From JANXLS01 sp035308565 (lineage in GTDB: Bacteria > Planctomycetota > SZUA-567 > H5-PLA8), in the NCBI GenBank assembly GCA_035308565.1, contig DATGGK010000013.1:1-64000 (forward strand): 64,000 bases of DNA, given 5' to 3'. A program made the position numbers and the translations under genes. How positions within the stretch are numbered: position 1 is the first letter of the stretch; every line of letters starts with the position of its first letter. Shown here piece by piece: positions 26,802 to 36,718 of this stretch. Below the pieces are notes generated by a model that did no database searches, was not told the origin of the DNA, and worked only from the letters and a program-made list of their open reading frames with translations.

Positions 26802-27548
26802 ATGTTGCCCCGAATTCTCTTGGCATCCGCCGCGCTGCTGCTTTTGGCCGGCTGCGACACGCCTTACAAAAGGGAGCGTCCCATCGTCGGCGCGCACCTG
26901 ACCGTCGAGCCAAAGGAATTGGCCGGCTTGTCGGAAAACGATTATCTGATGCGCAAAGCCACGCTTGGCTCGCGCGCCGAACGCATGGAAGCGATCGATG
27001 TCATTTCGCGCTCCGGCGACCCCTCCTTATATACGTTCCTGATCGAGCGCCTGAAAGTTGAAGACGACCGCTTCATCCAGATTCGCATCATGCACGCGCT
27101 CTCCGACGCCGGCGACGTGCGCGGCGTGCCGGTCTTGCGCCGCATCGCGCGCTGGGACGAAACGCGCGTGGGCATCGAAGCCATCGCCGCGCTGTATGAT
27201 TTGGGCGACGATAGCATGATGCCGCAGTTGATTGACCTGCTCAAACCCAACGAGGATTTCCCGGACATCCCGCCGCTGGCCTATCAGGCCTTGCGCAAAA
27301 TGACCAACGCCGACCTCCCGCCGACTCGCCGCGCGTGGCTGGTTTACTACGAAACGCACCGCTTGGCGCCCTATGAAACCAAGGCTTGGTATTGGCCGTT
27401 CAGCCAGGAGCAACTGCCGAAAGTGGTCGACGGCACGACCTTGATCGAGCCAAAATTGCGCGGCAAACCGCAGCTTCCCGACCACGACATGCGCATGCGC
27501 AAATCGCGCGTGCAGTTCTCCGATTTCTGGAAGAACGAAGCGCCGTAA
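26802..27548 (+). CDS. HEAT-repeat lipoprotein
   Basis: The protein has 248 residues. The signal MLPRILLASAALLLLAGC ends in a lipobox, so it is probably anchored in a membrane. HEAT-like helices follow (SGDPSLYTFLIERLKVED, DAGDVRGVPVLRRIARW, LGDDSMMPQLIDLL). The C-terminal 80 residues are extended and end in a basic FSDFWKNEAP. No strong ribosome site is seen before the ATG at 26802; the frame opens at 26766. Function unknown. Confidence 0.75.
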   Translation: MLPRILLASAALLLLAGCDTPYKRERPIVGAHLTVEPKELAGLSENDYLMRKATLGSRAERMEAIDVISRSGDPSLYTFLIERLKVEDDRFIQIRIMHALSDAGDVRGVPVLRRIARWDETRVGIEAIAALYDLGDDSMMPQLIDLLKPNEDFPDIPPLAYQALRKMTNADLPPTRRAWLVYYETHRLAPYETKAWYWPFSQEQLPKVVDGTTLIEPKLRGKPQLPDHDMRMRKSRVQFSDFWKNEAP

Positions 27549-27703
27549 GAGCAAATTCAAAATGCACTGTTGCTCAATATAACCGCCTAGCCGACAATCA
27601 TCCATTTAACCAAGAGTTGCTATTTCCAATTGGCTCAAAATGCCCAATGGCATTTCCTTCCAAGTTGTGTTAAACGCTATCTGAAAATCATTGGAGACAG
27701 CCC

Positions 27704-30700
27704 ATGTCCGTTCGTCCGATTCCCACTTTGTTTTTCGTTGCAGCGCTGGCTCTCACGGCGTGGTGCGAAGACGCCAAACATCCCATCACTCTTCCCGACG
27801 GCCCGTCGCGCGCGGGGTGGGAGGCGTTTGTCAAAAACGATTTCGCCACCGCCGCCACTTCATTCAAACAGGCGCTCGACGCGAATCCCGACGATCTCGA
27901 CATCCTCGAAGGCATGCGCTGGACCTACGTCGCGATGGGGCGCTACAAGGAAGCGCAGGGCGTGAACCTGCGCATGTTGCGCGCCGGCAAAGGCGACGCG
28001 CTCGGCAGCGTCTTCGCGCAGCGCGCGATCGACGCGCTGTTTTTTGTCGAAAGCCGCGCGGAAGTGCTGGGCACTTTCGAAAAACTGGCGCAGGATTCGT
28101 CGCCCGTGATTTCGGCGTACTTGCGCGACGAGATGTCCCTGCTCTTGCAGTATTCCGGAAAATACGACGAGGCGCGCAAGGCCATCGAAAGCAACGGCTA
28201 CGTCGGGCGCTGGGTTTTTGCGGCGGGGCCGTTCGGGGAGAAGGACAAGAACAATCCGATCGAGCGGCGTTTCGCGCCGGAGCGCGCGATCACGTCGCTG
28301 GATTTCAAGGACGAAAACGGCCATAAGGTGAAAGTCGTGCGCGACGCAACCAATCTGGACCGCGACCTCGATCTTGACACCATGTTTCAGGACACCAGCG
28401 GCGTGTATTACGCGATGACCAATCTCGTCGCGGATGTCGAACGCGACGTGATCCTGATCGTCGTGGCCGACCCGCCGAATAAGATTTTTCTGCGCGGGCG
28501 CTTGATCGCGTCCGAACCGGACGACGAGCCGTTCCGCCGCCTCGGCGGGCAGCTTTATCACGTGCGGCTGGCGAAAGGCAACAACCCCCTGCTGGTGAAA
28601 CTGAGCGTGCTCAAAGCGCTGATCGTGCGCGTGGCCGGCGAGGACTACGCGCCGATTCCCGGCGTGAAAGTCGAAGGGCTTTCCGAAAAAGATTTGGCCG
28701 CGCACGAAGTCTCCACCGCGCGCGGTTTTGTGATGGGCGAAAAAGTGGTCGGCTCGACCGCCGCGCTGCTGGTGCGCCGCCTGCGCCTCGAAGGCGAAAC
28801 CAAGGAGCCGAAAGCGCCCGAGAATGCCGAGCAGGCTCGCGCGCGGCTGCGCGCGCTCGCGGAAGAGGGCGTGCTGACGCTGCCGCAGGCGGCGTGGCTC
28901 GAACTCGTGCTGCAGCGCGAAAACGATTCGCGCTCGCGCGAACGCCTGGCTCGGCGCATGGCCGAAACATTCGGCGACAGCGTCGGCGTGCTCGATCTGG
29001 CCGCGGCGGCGCTCTCCGCGGCGGGCGCGACGCAGGGCAACAACGAATCGCGCGAAATCGAAGAGGCGCGGCGCATGCGCGAACACGCGCTCAAGTTGGT
29101 TCCGGGCAGCCAGCAGCATCTGATCATGCTTGCCGATTTTTTCCGCAACCGCGACTTGAACGAACAAGCTTTTGATCTTGTAAAAAAATGCGCCGACGCC
29201 CATCCCGATTCCTCCTTCGCCATGGCCGAACTGGGCCGCGAATACGAGCGCAAACATTTCCTCGTCGATGCCGAACGCTGCTATGAAAAAGCGGCGCAGT
29301 TGGACAACGCGCAACTGCGCACGCTCGCGAATTTCCAGGACCTTTACGGCATCCGCGCGCGCGGGCGCGAACTGCGCGAGCAGATGCGCAAGCTGGGCAT
29401 GCTCAGCGTGGACGAGCAGTACACCGAGGCGCTGGCGCGCGAGGATTACGCCGAAGCTGAGCGCATGATCGAAGCGCAAAAGCGCTGGCAGCCCGAACGC
29501 GCCGACGACATCGACGAGCGGCACGTCCACATGCTCATCGCCAAAGGCGATTTGCAGGGCGCCTACGCGCTGCGCCAGAAAATGTACGAAACGCAGACCG
29601 CGCGCACCGGCAAGCGCGCGTCGCCGGCGGCGCTGGTCGATCTGGCGATTCGCCTCGGAAAAATGGACGAAGCAAAGGAAATGCTCACGGCGTATCTGGC
29701 CAAACATCCCAACGATTACGAATCGCGCCGCCGCTTGAGCGATCTTTCCGGCAGCGACGAAAAACATTGGTGGGCCGAGTACGACGTCAATGTTTCGGAT
29801 ATCGACACGTCGAGCTTCACGAACAAGAAATACCCCTCCGCCAATCACGCCTGGATCGTCGATTTCATGGTGACGAAAATCCTGCCCGATCTGTCGCGCG
29901 AAAGTTACGTCCACATCGCTCAAAAAGTGCTGAACTTGCAGGGCATCAACGAACTCTCCGAAGTGCTCGTAAACGCCCAAAGTAAAGACCTCATCTTCAT
30001 CCGCACGCTCAATCCCGACGGCAGCGCATACATGCCGCAGAACGTCCACAATTTCAATCTGTCGCAGACGGCCAGCTTGTACAAAGTCGGGCCGGGTTCC
30101 ATTCTGGAGCACGCATATCTCGAACATCTTGACAGCGACGAAAACGATCCTGCCTTCAACATGGGTTTCAATTTCAATGCGATCGACGCGCCGCGCGCCG
30201 TCTCGCGCTGGATCGTGATGATTCCGGATTCCGTCAAAGACAAGCTCGACATCACGCGCATCCGGCCCGAAATGGTCGATGAGAAAATCCTGCCCGGACC
30301 GGCGGGCTACACCGTGTATCAGTGGACTAACAAGCGCATCGAAGGGATCAAAGCCGAGCGGCTGATGCCCAGCGAATTCGAGCGCGAAGTCATTCCGCTC
30401 GTCACCATCGAAACGCGCGACACGCCGATGCACGCGAACACATTTATGATCCGGCGCCGCCGCGACATCATTCCCGATGACGCAATCGCCAAGGCCAAGG
30501 AACTCGCCGAAGCGGCGAAAGCCGCGCCGGCCTCGAAGAACCGGCCGGAATACGCGGCGTTCGATGCGATTGTCTTTTGGGTGCGCGACAACATCGAGCA
30601 GGGCAACGAGTCGCGCACGTTTGATGACGTCTGGTTCAGCAAGCGCGGCTCGTCGCAGCAAATGACCGTGCTGGCTCGCGAGATGGCCAAAGCCGCGGGC

Positions 30701-31762
30701 TTGAGCGTGCATTCGGCGCTGGTCAACGGCAGTTACCTGCCCGGCCGCGTGTGGCATTCGAAGACCGCCAAACGCCTGTGGGAACCGTCGCAGTTGGCGG
30801 GCTTTGGCTCTGGCGGGCAGCTCTTGGTGCTTGAGCCGCAGTGGGGCACCGAACGCTGGGCGCAGTTCCCATCCGGGCAGCGTCCGAAGTTTTATTCGCC
30901 ATTCGAAGTCAACTCGATTCAACCCGGCGCCCTTGCGCTGATTGCCGACGATGGCGGCGTGCGGGTCAAGCGTATGCTCGGCGACCGGCTGGGCGAAACG
31001 CAGTTCAAACAGAACTCGAAGGTGGTGCTGGAAGCATCCGGCGCGGCCACGACCAGCAACACGCTGGAGCTCTTTGGCATGGGCGCGGGCCGCTTCCGCG
31101 AAGCGCTCAACGACCCGCGGCAGAAGGAGCGCCTGCGCGAACAATTCGCGCACATCTGGCCCAATCACACCATCACGAATTTCCAAATCCTTGGCGAAAT
31201 GGACACCGAACGCCCCTTGGAATTCAACATCGCCGGCCACATCGATAAACTGGCCGAACAGGCCAACGGCGCGTTTTATCTGAATCCGTTCATCGAAAAA
31301 CCGCGCGCCGTGGGGCTGCTCGGACAGACACAGCGCGAAAACGATCTGGTCTTGCAGAGCGACACGATGGCATCAGAACTCGACAACGCCCTGATTTACG
31401 AGGCGCCGGAAGGTTTCGCGTGGACGGAAGTGCCCGACGACATTTTCATCACTACTGAATTCGGTTTCTACGCCGCCGATTTCAACGTCGAAGGCCGCGA
31501 ACTGCGCTGCACGCGCAACTGCCTGATCCCCGCGCAGCGCGTGACACCCGAAAAATACGGCGAGTTCCTGGATTTCATCAAGCAGATCGGCGAGCACGCC
31601 GCGCAGCGCGTCGCGTATGCGAAATACGACGCGAAAGAGTTCGGCAACCGCATCCGCCCCATTTTCTCACAAGGCTATGCGTCGGCGGGCGAGGAAGGAA
31701 AGAAAGAGAAGAGCGAGAAGGACACGGAGGCGGAGAATACGAAGGACGCTCCAAAGAAGTAG
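27704..31762 (+). CDS. Giant secreted TPR protein with DUF3857/transglutaminase-like fold lacking the catalytic cysteine
   Basis: The protein has 1352 residues. A signal peptide is followed by TPR-like helices (about residues 25-160 and 400-670), then a DUF3857-like strand region (about 680-900) and a transglutaminase-like region. The segment KRGSSQQMTVLAREMAKAAG at 980-999 aligns with the family's RxGDCxxxxxLLxAxxRAAG, but Ser984 replaces the cysteine, and the usual His and Asp are not seen in LLVLEPQWG. A polysaccharide- or protein-binding pseudoenzyme is likely. The tail is lysine/glutamate rich. The ATG at 27704 has GGAGA upstream. Confidence 0.78.
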   Translation: MSVRPIPTLFFVAALALTAWCEDAKHPITLPDGPSRAGWEAFVKNDFATAATSFKQALDANPDDLDILEGMRWTYVAMGRYKEAQGVNLRMLRAGKGDALGSVFAQRAIDALFFVESRAEVLGTFEKLAQDSSPVISAYLRDEMSLLLQYSGKYDEARKAIESNGYVGRWVFAAGPFGEKDKNNPIERRFAPERAITSLDFKDENGHKVKVVRDATNLDRDLDLDTMFQDTSGVYYAMTNLVADVERDVILIVVADPPNKIFLRGRLIASEPDDEPFRRLGGQLYHVRLAKGNNPLLVKLSVLKALIVRVAGEDYAPIPGVKVEGLSEKDLAAHEVSTARGFVMGEKVVGSTAALLVRRLRLEGETKEPKAPENAEQARARLRALAEEGVLTLPQAAWLELVLQRENDSRSRERLARRMAETFGDSVGVLDLAAAALSAAGATQGNNESREIEEARRMREHALKLVPGSQQHLIMLADFFRNRDLNEQAFDLVKKCADAHPDSSFAMAELGREYERKHFLVDAERCYEKAAQLDNAQLRTLANFQDLYGIRARGRELREQMRKLGMLSVDEQYTEALAREDYAEAERMIEAQKRWQPERADDIDERHVHMLIAKGDLQGAYALRQKMYETQTARTGKRASPAALVDLAIRLGKMDEAKEMLTAYLAKHPNDYESRRRLSDLSGSDEKHWWAEYDVNVSDIDTSSFTNKKYPSANHAWIVDFMVTKILPDLSRESYVHIAQKVLNLQGINELSEVLVNAQSKDLIFIRTLNPDGSAYMPQNVHNFNLSQTASLYKVGPGSILEHAYLEHLDSDENDPAFNMGFNFNAIDAPRAVSRWIVMIPDSVKDKLDITRIRPEMVDEKILPGPAGYTVYQWTNKRIEGIKAERLMPSEFEREVIPLVTIETRDTPMHANTFMIRRRRDIIPDDAIAKAKELAEAAKAAPASKNRPEYAAFDAIVFWVRDNIEQGNESRTFDDVWFSKRGSSQQMTVLAREMAKAAGLSVHSALVNGSYLPGRVWHSKTAKRLWEPSQLAGFGSGGQLLVLEPQWGTERWAQFPSGQRPKFYSPFEVNSIQPGALALIADDGGVRVKRMLGDRLGETQFKQNSKVVLEASGAATTSNTLELFGMGAGRFREALNDPRQKERLREQFAHIWPNHTITNFQILGEMDTERPLEFNIAGHIDKLAEQANGAFYLNPFIEKPRAVGLLGQTQRENDLVLQSDTMASELDNALIYEAPEGFAWTEVPDDIFITTEFGFYAADFNVEGRELRCTRNCLIPAQRVTPEKYGEFLDFIKQIGEHAAQRVAYAKYDAKEFGNRIRPIFSQGYASAGEEGKKEKSEKDTEAENTKDAPKK

Positions 31763-31835
31763 AATTCGCGAAAGCCATTCGAGGCCGTTGGCGCTAATCA
31801 ACCCGCATTGGACCTTTGATTCGACCGTCTTTATT

Positions 31836-32288
31836 TTAATCGTTCTTGGGCACTGGCGGCGGAAGAAGGATGTCGAGCGTTTTGTGATCGATCAGCGGTT
31901 TTTCTTCTTTCGCGGGCTGATTATTTTGAATGGGGCGCTGGTTCTCCGGCAGCACGTGCAAGTCCGACAGATCCGGTTTGGTGACGGGGAACAGCGAGCG
32001 GCTGAGTTGGAGGATGTCTTCGACGGTGATGAGGCCGGAATCGAGGACGGGTTCCTGAATCGCCGGTTTTGTCGCGTTTTTTTTAATCTCGCCTTTCGGT
32101 GTCGTGGCGACGACCGGGAGTTCGACTGTTCGCGGCAGAACCTTCGCCGGCGCATCTGAGTGCGATTGCTCCGCGCTGGCCGCCGCGCGCGGCGTGCGTT
32201 TGCCGGTTTCGAACCAGATGTACCCGCCGGCCAGCGCCAGCGAACTGGCCACGGCGGCGATTTTCAGGATTAGGGGCGGGTTGGTCAT
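31836..32288 (-). CDS. Membrane-anchored protein of unknown function
   Basis: The protein has 150 residues. One N-terminal hydrophobic helix (ILKIAAVASSLALAGGYIWF) is followed by a proline- and lysine-rich, largely disordered stretch. It converges with the TPR protein gene. No known family was recognised, and the function is open. Confidence 0.55.
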   Translation of the reverse strand: MTNPPLILKIAAVASSLALAGGYIWFETGKRTPRAAASAEQSHSDAPAKVLPRTVELPVVATTPKGEIKKNATKPAIQEPVLDSGLITVEDILQLSRSLFPVTKPDLSDLHVLPENQRPIQNNQPAKEEKPLIDHKTLDILLPPPVPKND

Positions 32289-32552
32289 CGTTTAGAACCC
32301 CATGTTTGATGTTGTGTTTACGCAACTCAGACGTGCGACGCGCTGCATTTCTTGCAAAATTCCAGCATCTTCGGGGTCGAATCGCCGTCTCACTTGGCAG
32401 GATTCGCTGCATCATTTTAACCGCTCATCCGTATGGAAAGTGTATCTTGTTTGTAAAAAGCGGATTTCGCTGTCCAAAAGAATCAGCGGCGGGGTTAGAA
32501 TTTACCGGGTTCGGTTTCATAGTTTCAAGGTTTCACAGTTTCACGGTTCATT

Positions 32553-35500
32553 ATGCGCGCAACGATTCTTAGCGCACTCCTTATTTGTCTCTCCCTCGCG
32601 TCAGCGCGGGCCGCTCAGCCCGCACCAGACGATGGCCCTGCGCCCGCGCCGGTGGATACGGCGGCGTTAATTGAGAAATTGAAGTCGGAGAATTTCGACG
32701 AGCGCTCGGCGGCATACGACAAACTCGCGGCTCAAGGCGAAACCGTGCGCGCGCAACTTGAACAGGCGGCGGCTTCGACGGATTTGGATACGCGCAACGC
32801 GGCGTGGCGGCTGCTGGGGTTGCTCGGGAAACCGGGACTGCGCTTTTTGACCTACGATCGCAACGGCAAACCCGTCGAAGGCGCTGAGGCCGGCGTGCAG
32901 ATGTGGGACATGAGCGACCGCTATCAGCAGGAGCGGCAGAACGTCGTGCTGAAGTTCGACGCGAAAGGCACGGCGGAACTGAAGGATTTGAAACCGGCCT
33001 CGTACAACCTTTATCTCACTTGGCAGAAATGCTGGCTCAACGATCAGAATTACATGAGCAACGGCTACAGCTATTCCAACATGGCCGTGACCGTGCGAGC
33101 TGGGATGATGCCGTTTTTGTATTCGGTGACGAAGGGCGGCTCGGTCAAAGGATCGGTGCGCGACAAGGACGGCAAGCCGGCCAAAGACTGCGACGTGTCG
33201 CTGTATTATTTGAGCAATTTCAACATCGACATGCTGGAGATCAAGAACGATAACCAGAACCAGACTCCGATGCGGCCGGCGTCGTCGGGGCAGGCTGATG
33301 CGCTTGGGAATGTCACGATCGACAACGTGCCCGACGGCGTGTACGTGTGCGTGGCGACGGCGATGGGCAATTCACCGGTGGAAGGGCCGACGGTGCGCGT
33401 ACGCGAAGGACAGACCAGCGAATTCGCGCCGATCACGGTCGTGGCCAATCCGAATGGAAAATGCGTGATCGCGCTGCGCGGCGCGCCGGAGAATACGTCG
33501 AAGATGATTGGGCCGATGCCGGAACCGCCGCTGCTGAAGAGCGTGAAATTATTTGTCGATGAGGATTATCTGTTCGACGGGCCGGACGCGGAGAAGAAGT
33601 TCCGCAAAGTGCAGCGCGAGCGCGCCAATTGGAACCGCTACCGCCGCCCGCCGCAGTTGGAGACGGACGAGAACGGCAAGCTGACGCTCGACAGCCTGCG
33701 GCCGGGAAAGCATCGCATCCGCATCAAAGGCGACGAGTACGCGGCCACGACGCTGACGGTGGACGTGCCGTCGGGCGGGACCGTTGAAGTCAACGACGTG
33801 ATCTTGAATGCGGGCGGGTCGGTTTCGGGGAAAGTGTCGTGCGGCGACGGCAAGCCGGTTCACGATCTGATGGTCTATCCGTTTTTGGAGAACGAAACGT
33901 CGGTGGCGGAATTGCCGCCGGAGATTGTGGGCTTCATCAAGGGGCAATACCAGTGGGATGACGTGCGCAATTACATGAATTGGCAGCAACAGTTCGCGAA
34001 TCAGCGCGAAGCGCCGTCCGCGGACAAATTGAAGGTGAAGAATTTGCAGCCGGGGCGGTATGCGCTGCTGGTGACGCGCCAATCGGTTTCGCGCGTGCAG
34101 CAGGTGTATTTGATCTGCGGCGTGAACGTTGAAGAGGGCAAGACGACGGAAGTGCCGGCGCTAAAATTCGCCGCGCCGATTGTGGCTTCGCGCACGATCA
34201 ACGGCAGCGATAACGCTCAAATGCGCGGGAAGATCGTCGGGCCGTCATCGGAAACGGTGCAGCGCGCCAACGTCATGTATCAAACCAATCAAGGCTCGAC
34301 CAGCACGAATTGCAGTTCGGACGGAACGTTTCACATTTATTACAGTGGCATGGGCCCCGGCGGCACGATTCATGTCAAGGCGGCCGGCTACAAGCAGGCG
34401 GATTTCGATTGTTCGGCGCCAAACGTGGATTTAAACAACATTGAGATCAAACTCGAACGCTTGAGCTACGGCGAATTGCGCGTGAAAGTGGTGGACGAAG
34501 ACGGCGCGCCGCTGCGCGGCGTGATCGTCGATCCGTCGCCGTATCAGAATGCGAACTACAACTATTATTACATGCGGCGAATGGGCAACGCGAAGAAGCC
34601 CACGAACAGCTCCGGCGAAGTGCGCTTTTCGGGGTTGAGCGCGGGACTGCGGCGCATCACGGCGATGAAAGACGGCTATTATCTGACCGATCCGGTGCGC
34701 GTGTCGATTGTGGCGAACGCCGAAGCGACGCTGCTGATCACGATGCGGCGCGGCTTAACCATTTCCGGAAAACTGAGCGCGCCGGAAGGGGCGAGTTTGA
34801 ATCCGGCGGTCGTTTACGTGCATCGTTACAAAGACAACATGATCTTCAGTGCGCTGGCCAATCCAACGGGCGAATTCTCGATCAGCGGGTTGTCGCCGGA
34901 CAGCTACTCGCTGTGGGCGGAGACGCCGTTGTTGATGCAGCGCGAGGCGATCGTCGAATTGAACGGGGTGAGCGAGTCGAAAACAGATTTAAAAATCGAA
35001 CTGGTGCGTAAGGGCGGGATGCTTGCGAAGCTCGATCCGGAGTTCAAAGGGCGCATGGTTTATCTTTACGAAAAGGAGCGCGACCCGAAGAAGAACGCCA
35101 AACCCGGTATGACGAACGGAAATTATCGCTGCACCGCGTACGTGGACGCGGACGGTTTCGCCGAATTTTGGAACGTGAAGCCGGGGACGTACCGCGTGTG
35201 GTTGAGCGCGACGCCGGCGGTGGGGCGGGCAACTATTAATGGAGTAACGGCCGCCAATCCCGATGACAAGGATGGTGAGAAGTACGCGTCGCGTGTGGAA
35301 TGTTCGCTGTATTCGGCGGAATTCGAAGTGAAGGAACCGAAATCGCCGGCTGAATTAAAGCCGGCCGACGCGGTCAAAATCGCGTTTCCAAAAGCGGACG
35401 CTTCGGCGACAGTGAAGTTCGTCTTTCGCTCCAATTCAGAGGCGCGCAACCAATATTCGCAGACGACTCAATACGTGATGATCCGAAGCGACAATTGCAA

Positions 35501-35897
35501 CGGCTCGTTCACCCGCTCACAGCGCTACCGCGCGGCGTCGCAAGGCGGCGGCATTGCAACGAGCCGCTTACAGGTGCTCGGCACTCTGCCTTCGTATCTG
35601 GCACCGACGACGGTGAGTACGCAAACGCTAATCCGCGGACTGGCGCCGGGGAAGTACAAGCTCACGACGTATATGTGGACGTACGACAACATGCGCGGCG
35701 TGCAGGAGAATACGGAGGAAGTGGATGTCGCCGAATTTGAGGTGGCGGCTGGCGAACGCAAAGCGCTCGGCGTGATTGTGATCGAACCGCCCACGAATGC
35801 GCGCGTGCAGAATTCCACGAACATCCGGCGCACCGGGAACAACACGGAGAATGAGCCGCTGTCGGACGAGGATTTGGATCCGGCGTTTGAGCCTTGA
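32553..35897 (+). CDS. Very large secreted protein with repeated carboxypeptidase-regulatory-like domains
   Basis: The protein has 1114 residues. After a signal peptide (MRATILSALLICLSLASARA), a helical segment (about 35-95) resembles a HEAT-like repeat. From about residue 95 there are several beta-sandwich repeats with the pattern VKGSVRDKDGKPAKDCDV, VSGKVSCGDGKPVHDLMV, ISGKLSAPEGASLNPAVVYV, each followed by LxPGxYxL. This is the CarboxypepD_reg-like (transthyretin-like) pattern, about seven copies. It is extracellular or outer-membrane, with a binding role inferred. Upstream (about 32522-32550) are tandem GTTTCA-type 8-base repeats with no clear ribosome site. Confidence 0.8.
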   Translation: MRATILSALLICLSLASARAAQPAPDDGPAPAPVDTAALIEKLKSENFDERSAAYDKLAAQGETVRAQLEQAAASTDLDTRNAAWRLLGLLGKPGLRFLTYDRNGKPVEGAEAGVQMWDMSDRYQQERQNVVLKFDAKGTAELKDLKPASYNLYLTWQKCWLNDQNYMSNGYSYSNMAVTVRAGMMPFLYSVTKGGSVKGSVRDKDGKPAKDCDVSLYYLSNFNIDMLEIKNDNQNQTPMRPASSGQADALGNVTIDNVPDGVYVCVATAMGNSPVEGPTVRVREGQTSEFAPITVVANPNGKCVIALRGAPENTSKMIGPMPEPPLLKSVKLFVDEDYLFDGPDAEKKFRKVQRERANWNRYRRPPQLETDENGKLTLDSLRPGKHRIRIKGDEYAATTLTVDVPSGGTVEVNDVILNAGGSVSGKVSCGDGKPVHDLMVYPFLENETSVAELPPEIVGFIKGQYQWDDVRNYMNWQQQFANQREAPSADKLKVKNLQPGRYALLVTRQSVSRVQQVYLICGVNVEEGKTTEVPALKFAAPIVASRTINGSDNAQMRGKIVGPSSETVQRANVMYQTNQGSTSTNCSSDGTFHIYYSGMGPGGTIHVKAAGYKQADFDCSAPNVDLNNIEIKLERLSYGELRVKVVDEDGAPLRGVIVDPSPYQNANYNYYYMRRMGNAKKPTNSSGEVRFSGLSAGLRRITAMKDGYYLTDPVRVSIVANAEATLLITMRRGLTISGKLSAPEGASLNPAVVYVHRYKDNMIFSALANPTGEFSISGLSPDSYSLWAETPLLMQREAIVELNGVSESKTDLKIELVRKGGMLAKLDPEFKGRMVYLYEKERDPKKNAKPGMTNGNYRCTAYVDADGFAEFWNVKPGTYRVWLSATPAVGRATINGVTAANPDDKDGEKYASRVECSLYSAEFEVKEPKSPAELKPADAVKIAFPKADASATVKFVFRSNSEARNQYSQTTQYVMIRSDNCNGSFTRSQRYRAASQGGGIATSRLQVLGTLPSYLAPTTVSTQTLIRGLAPGKYKLTTYMWTYDNMRGVQENTEEVDVAEFEVAAGERKALGVIVIEPPTNARVQNSTNIRRTGNNTENEPLSDEDLDPAFEP

Positions 35898-36201
35898 GCA
35901 ACGCGGGGGAAACATCGCGCGAATTTCACGAAGGGGAAACGTCACGCTGACCTGCGATAATTTCGTTAAGATTCGTGCGATTCGTTGTTAAATCTGCCCT
36001 TGGCCCCATCGGCCCCTATAGATAGGCCTATTTAAGTGAGCACCCACCACAAGCCGCCGATTCCACTTGATTTTTCCAACGCCGCCGCCAATACTTAAGC
36101 CATTACTTTGCAGCCTTTTAATCGCAAACCGTGAAGGAAGCGTTTACCCATTCGTCTGGTGTTCACAATTCGCCTCACACAGTATTCAGGAGATCTCAGA
36201 C
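35898..36201. other. Intergenic interval with a dispersed repeat copy
   Basis: No coding region was found. TTCGTTAAGATTCGTGCGATTCGTTGTT at 35961-35989 is a copy of the repeat also seen at 46091-46123 and 57092-57123. The rest is AT-rich leader for the small secreted protein at 36202. Confidence 0.55.
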
Positions 36202-36552
36202 ATGCGCATGTTGAAATACGTTTTCCCGCTGATGCTCGCTTTCGGATTTACCATGACCGCCTTCGCCGCCGACAAACCCGCCGACGAAAAACCGCAGGAC
36301 CAGACCGGCAGCATCTCCGGCACCATCATGATGCCGTCCAAAGAAGCCCCGAAAGGCTGCGTCGCCGAGCTCCACCAGCCTCAACCGGGCGCCGCCAAAG
36401 GTGAAGAAACCGTCTTCTACCTCTTCGCCGACGGAAAGGAATCGAGGCAGTTGAAGGACATCGCCAACAAAGGCGGCATGGCCACGGTCACCGGGATTGT
36501 GTCGGAGAAGGGGTACAAGGTGACTTCGGTTTCTAAGGGCGGCGGGAAGTAA
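36202..36552 (+). CDS. Small secreted protein of unknown function
   Basis: The protein has 116 residues. CAGGAG precedes the ATG. The signal peptide (MLKYVFPLMLAFGFTMTAFA) is followed by a charged linker and a beta-rich domain with SGTIMMPSKEAPKGCVAELHQ and GMATVTGIVSEKGYKVTSVS, which looks like an OB-like or small beta-barrel. No known domain was assigned. It is transcribed alone and probably periplasmic. Confidence 0.65.
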   Translation: MRMLKYVFPLMLAFGFTMTAFAADKPADEKPQDQTGSISGTIMMPSKEAPKGCVAELHQPQPGAAKGEETVFYLFADGKESRQLKDIANKGGMATVTGIVSEKGYKVTSVSKGGGK

Positions 36553-36718
36553 GGCGGAGAATAAGCGTCCGCAATCTGCTAACGTTTGGCCACCCGCCGC
36601 TGCGCGCGCCGGCGGCATTTGACCCACGCTTGCATCTCCGCTTCCGTCTCCGAAAGCTTGCCGCTGCCGCGGCGGAGGCGCCGGTCGCGCCGGTCTTGGC
36701 TCGCTTTCAAATTCCCGC

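Noticed and set aside
27860..31240. 1126-codon minus-strand open frame opposite the TPR protein
   Set aside because: Low-complexity antisense shadow in GC-rich DNA; the plus frame has a ribosome site, signal peptide and TPR motifs.
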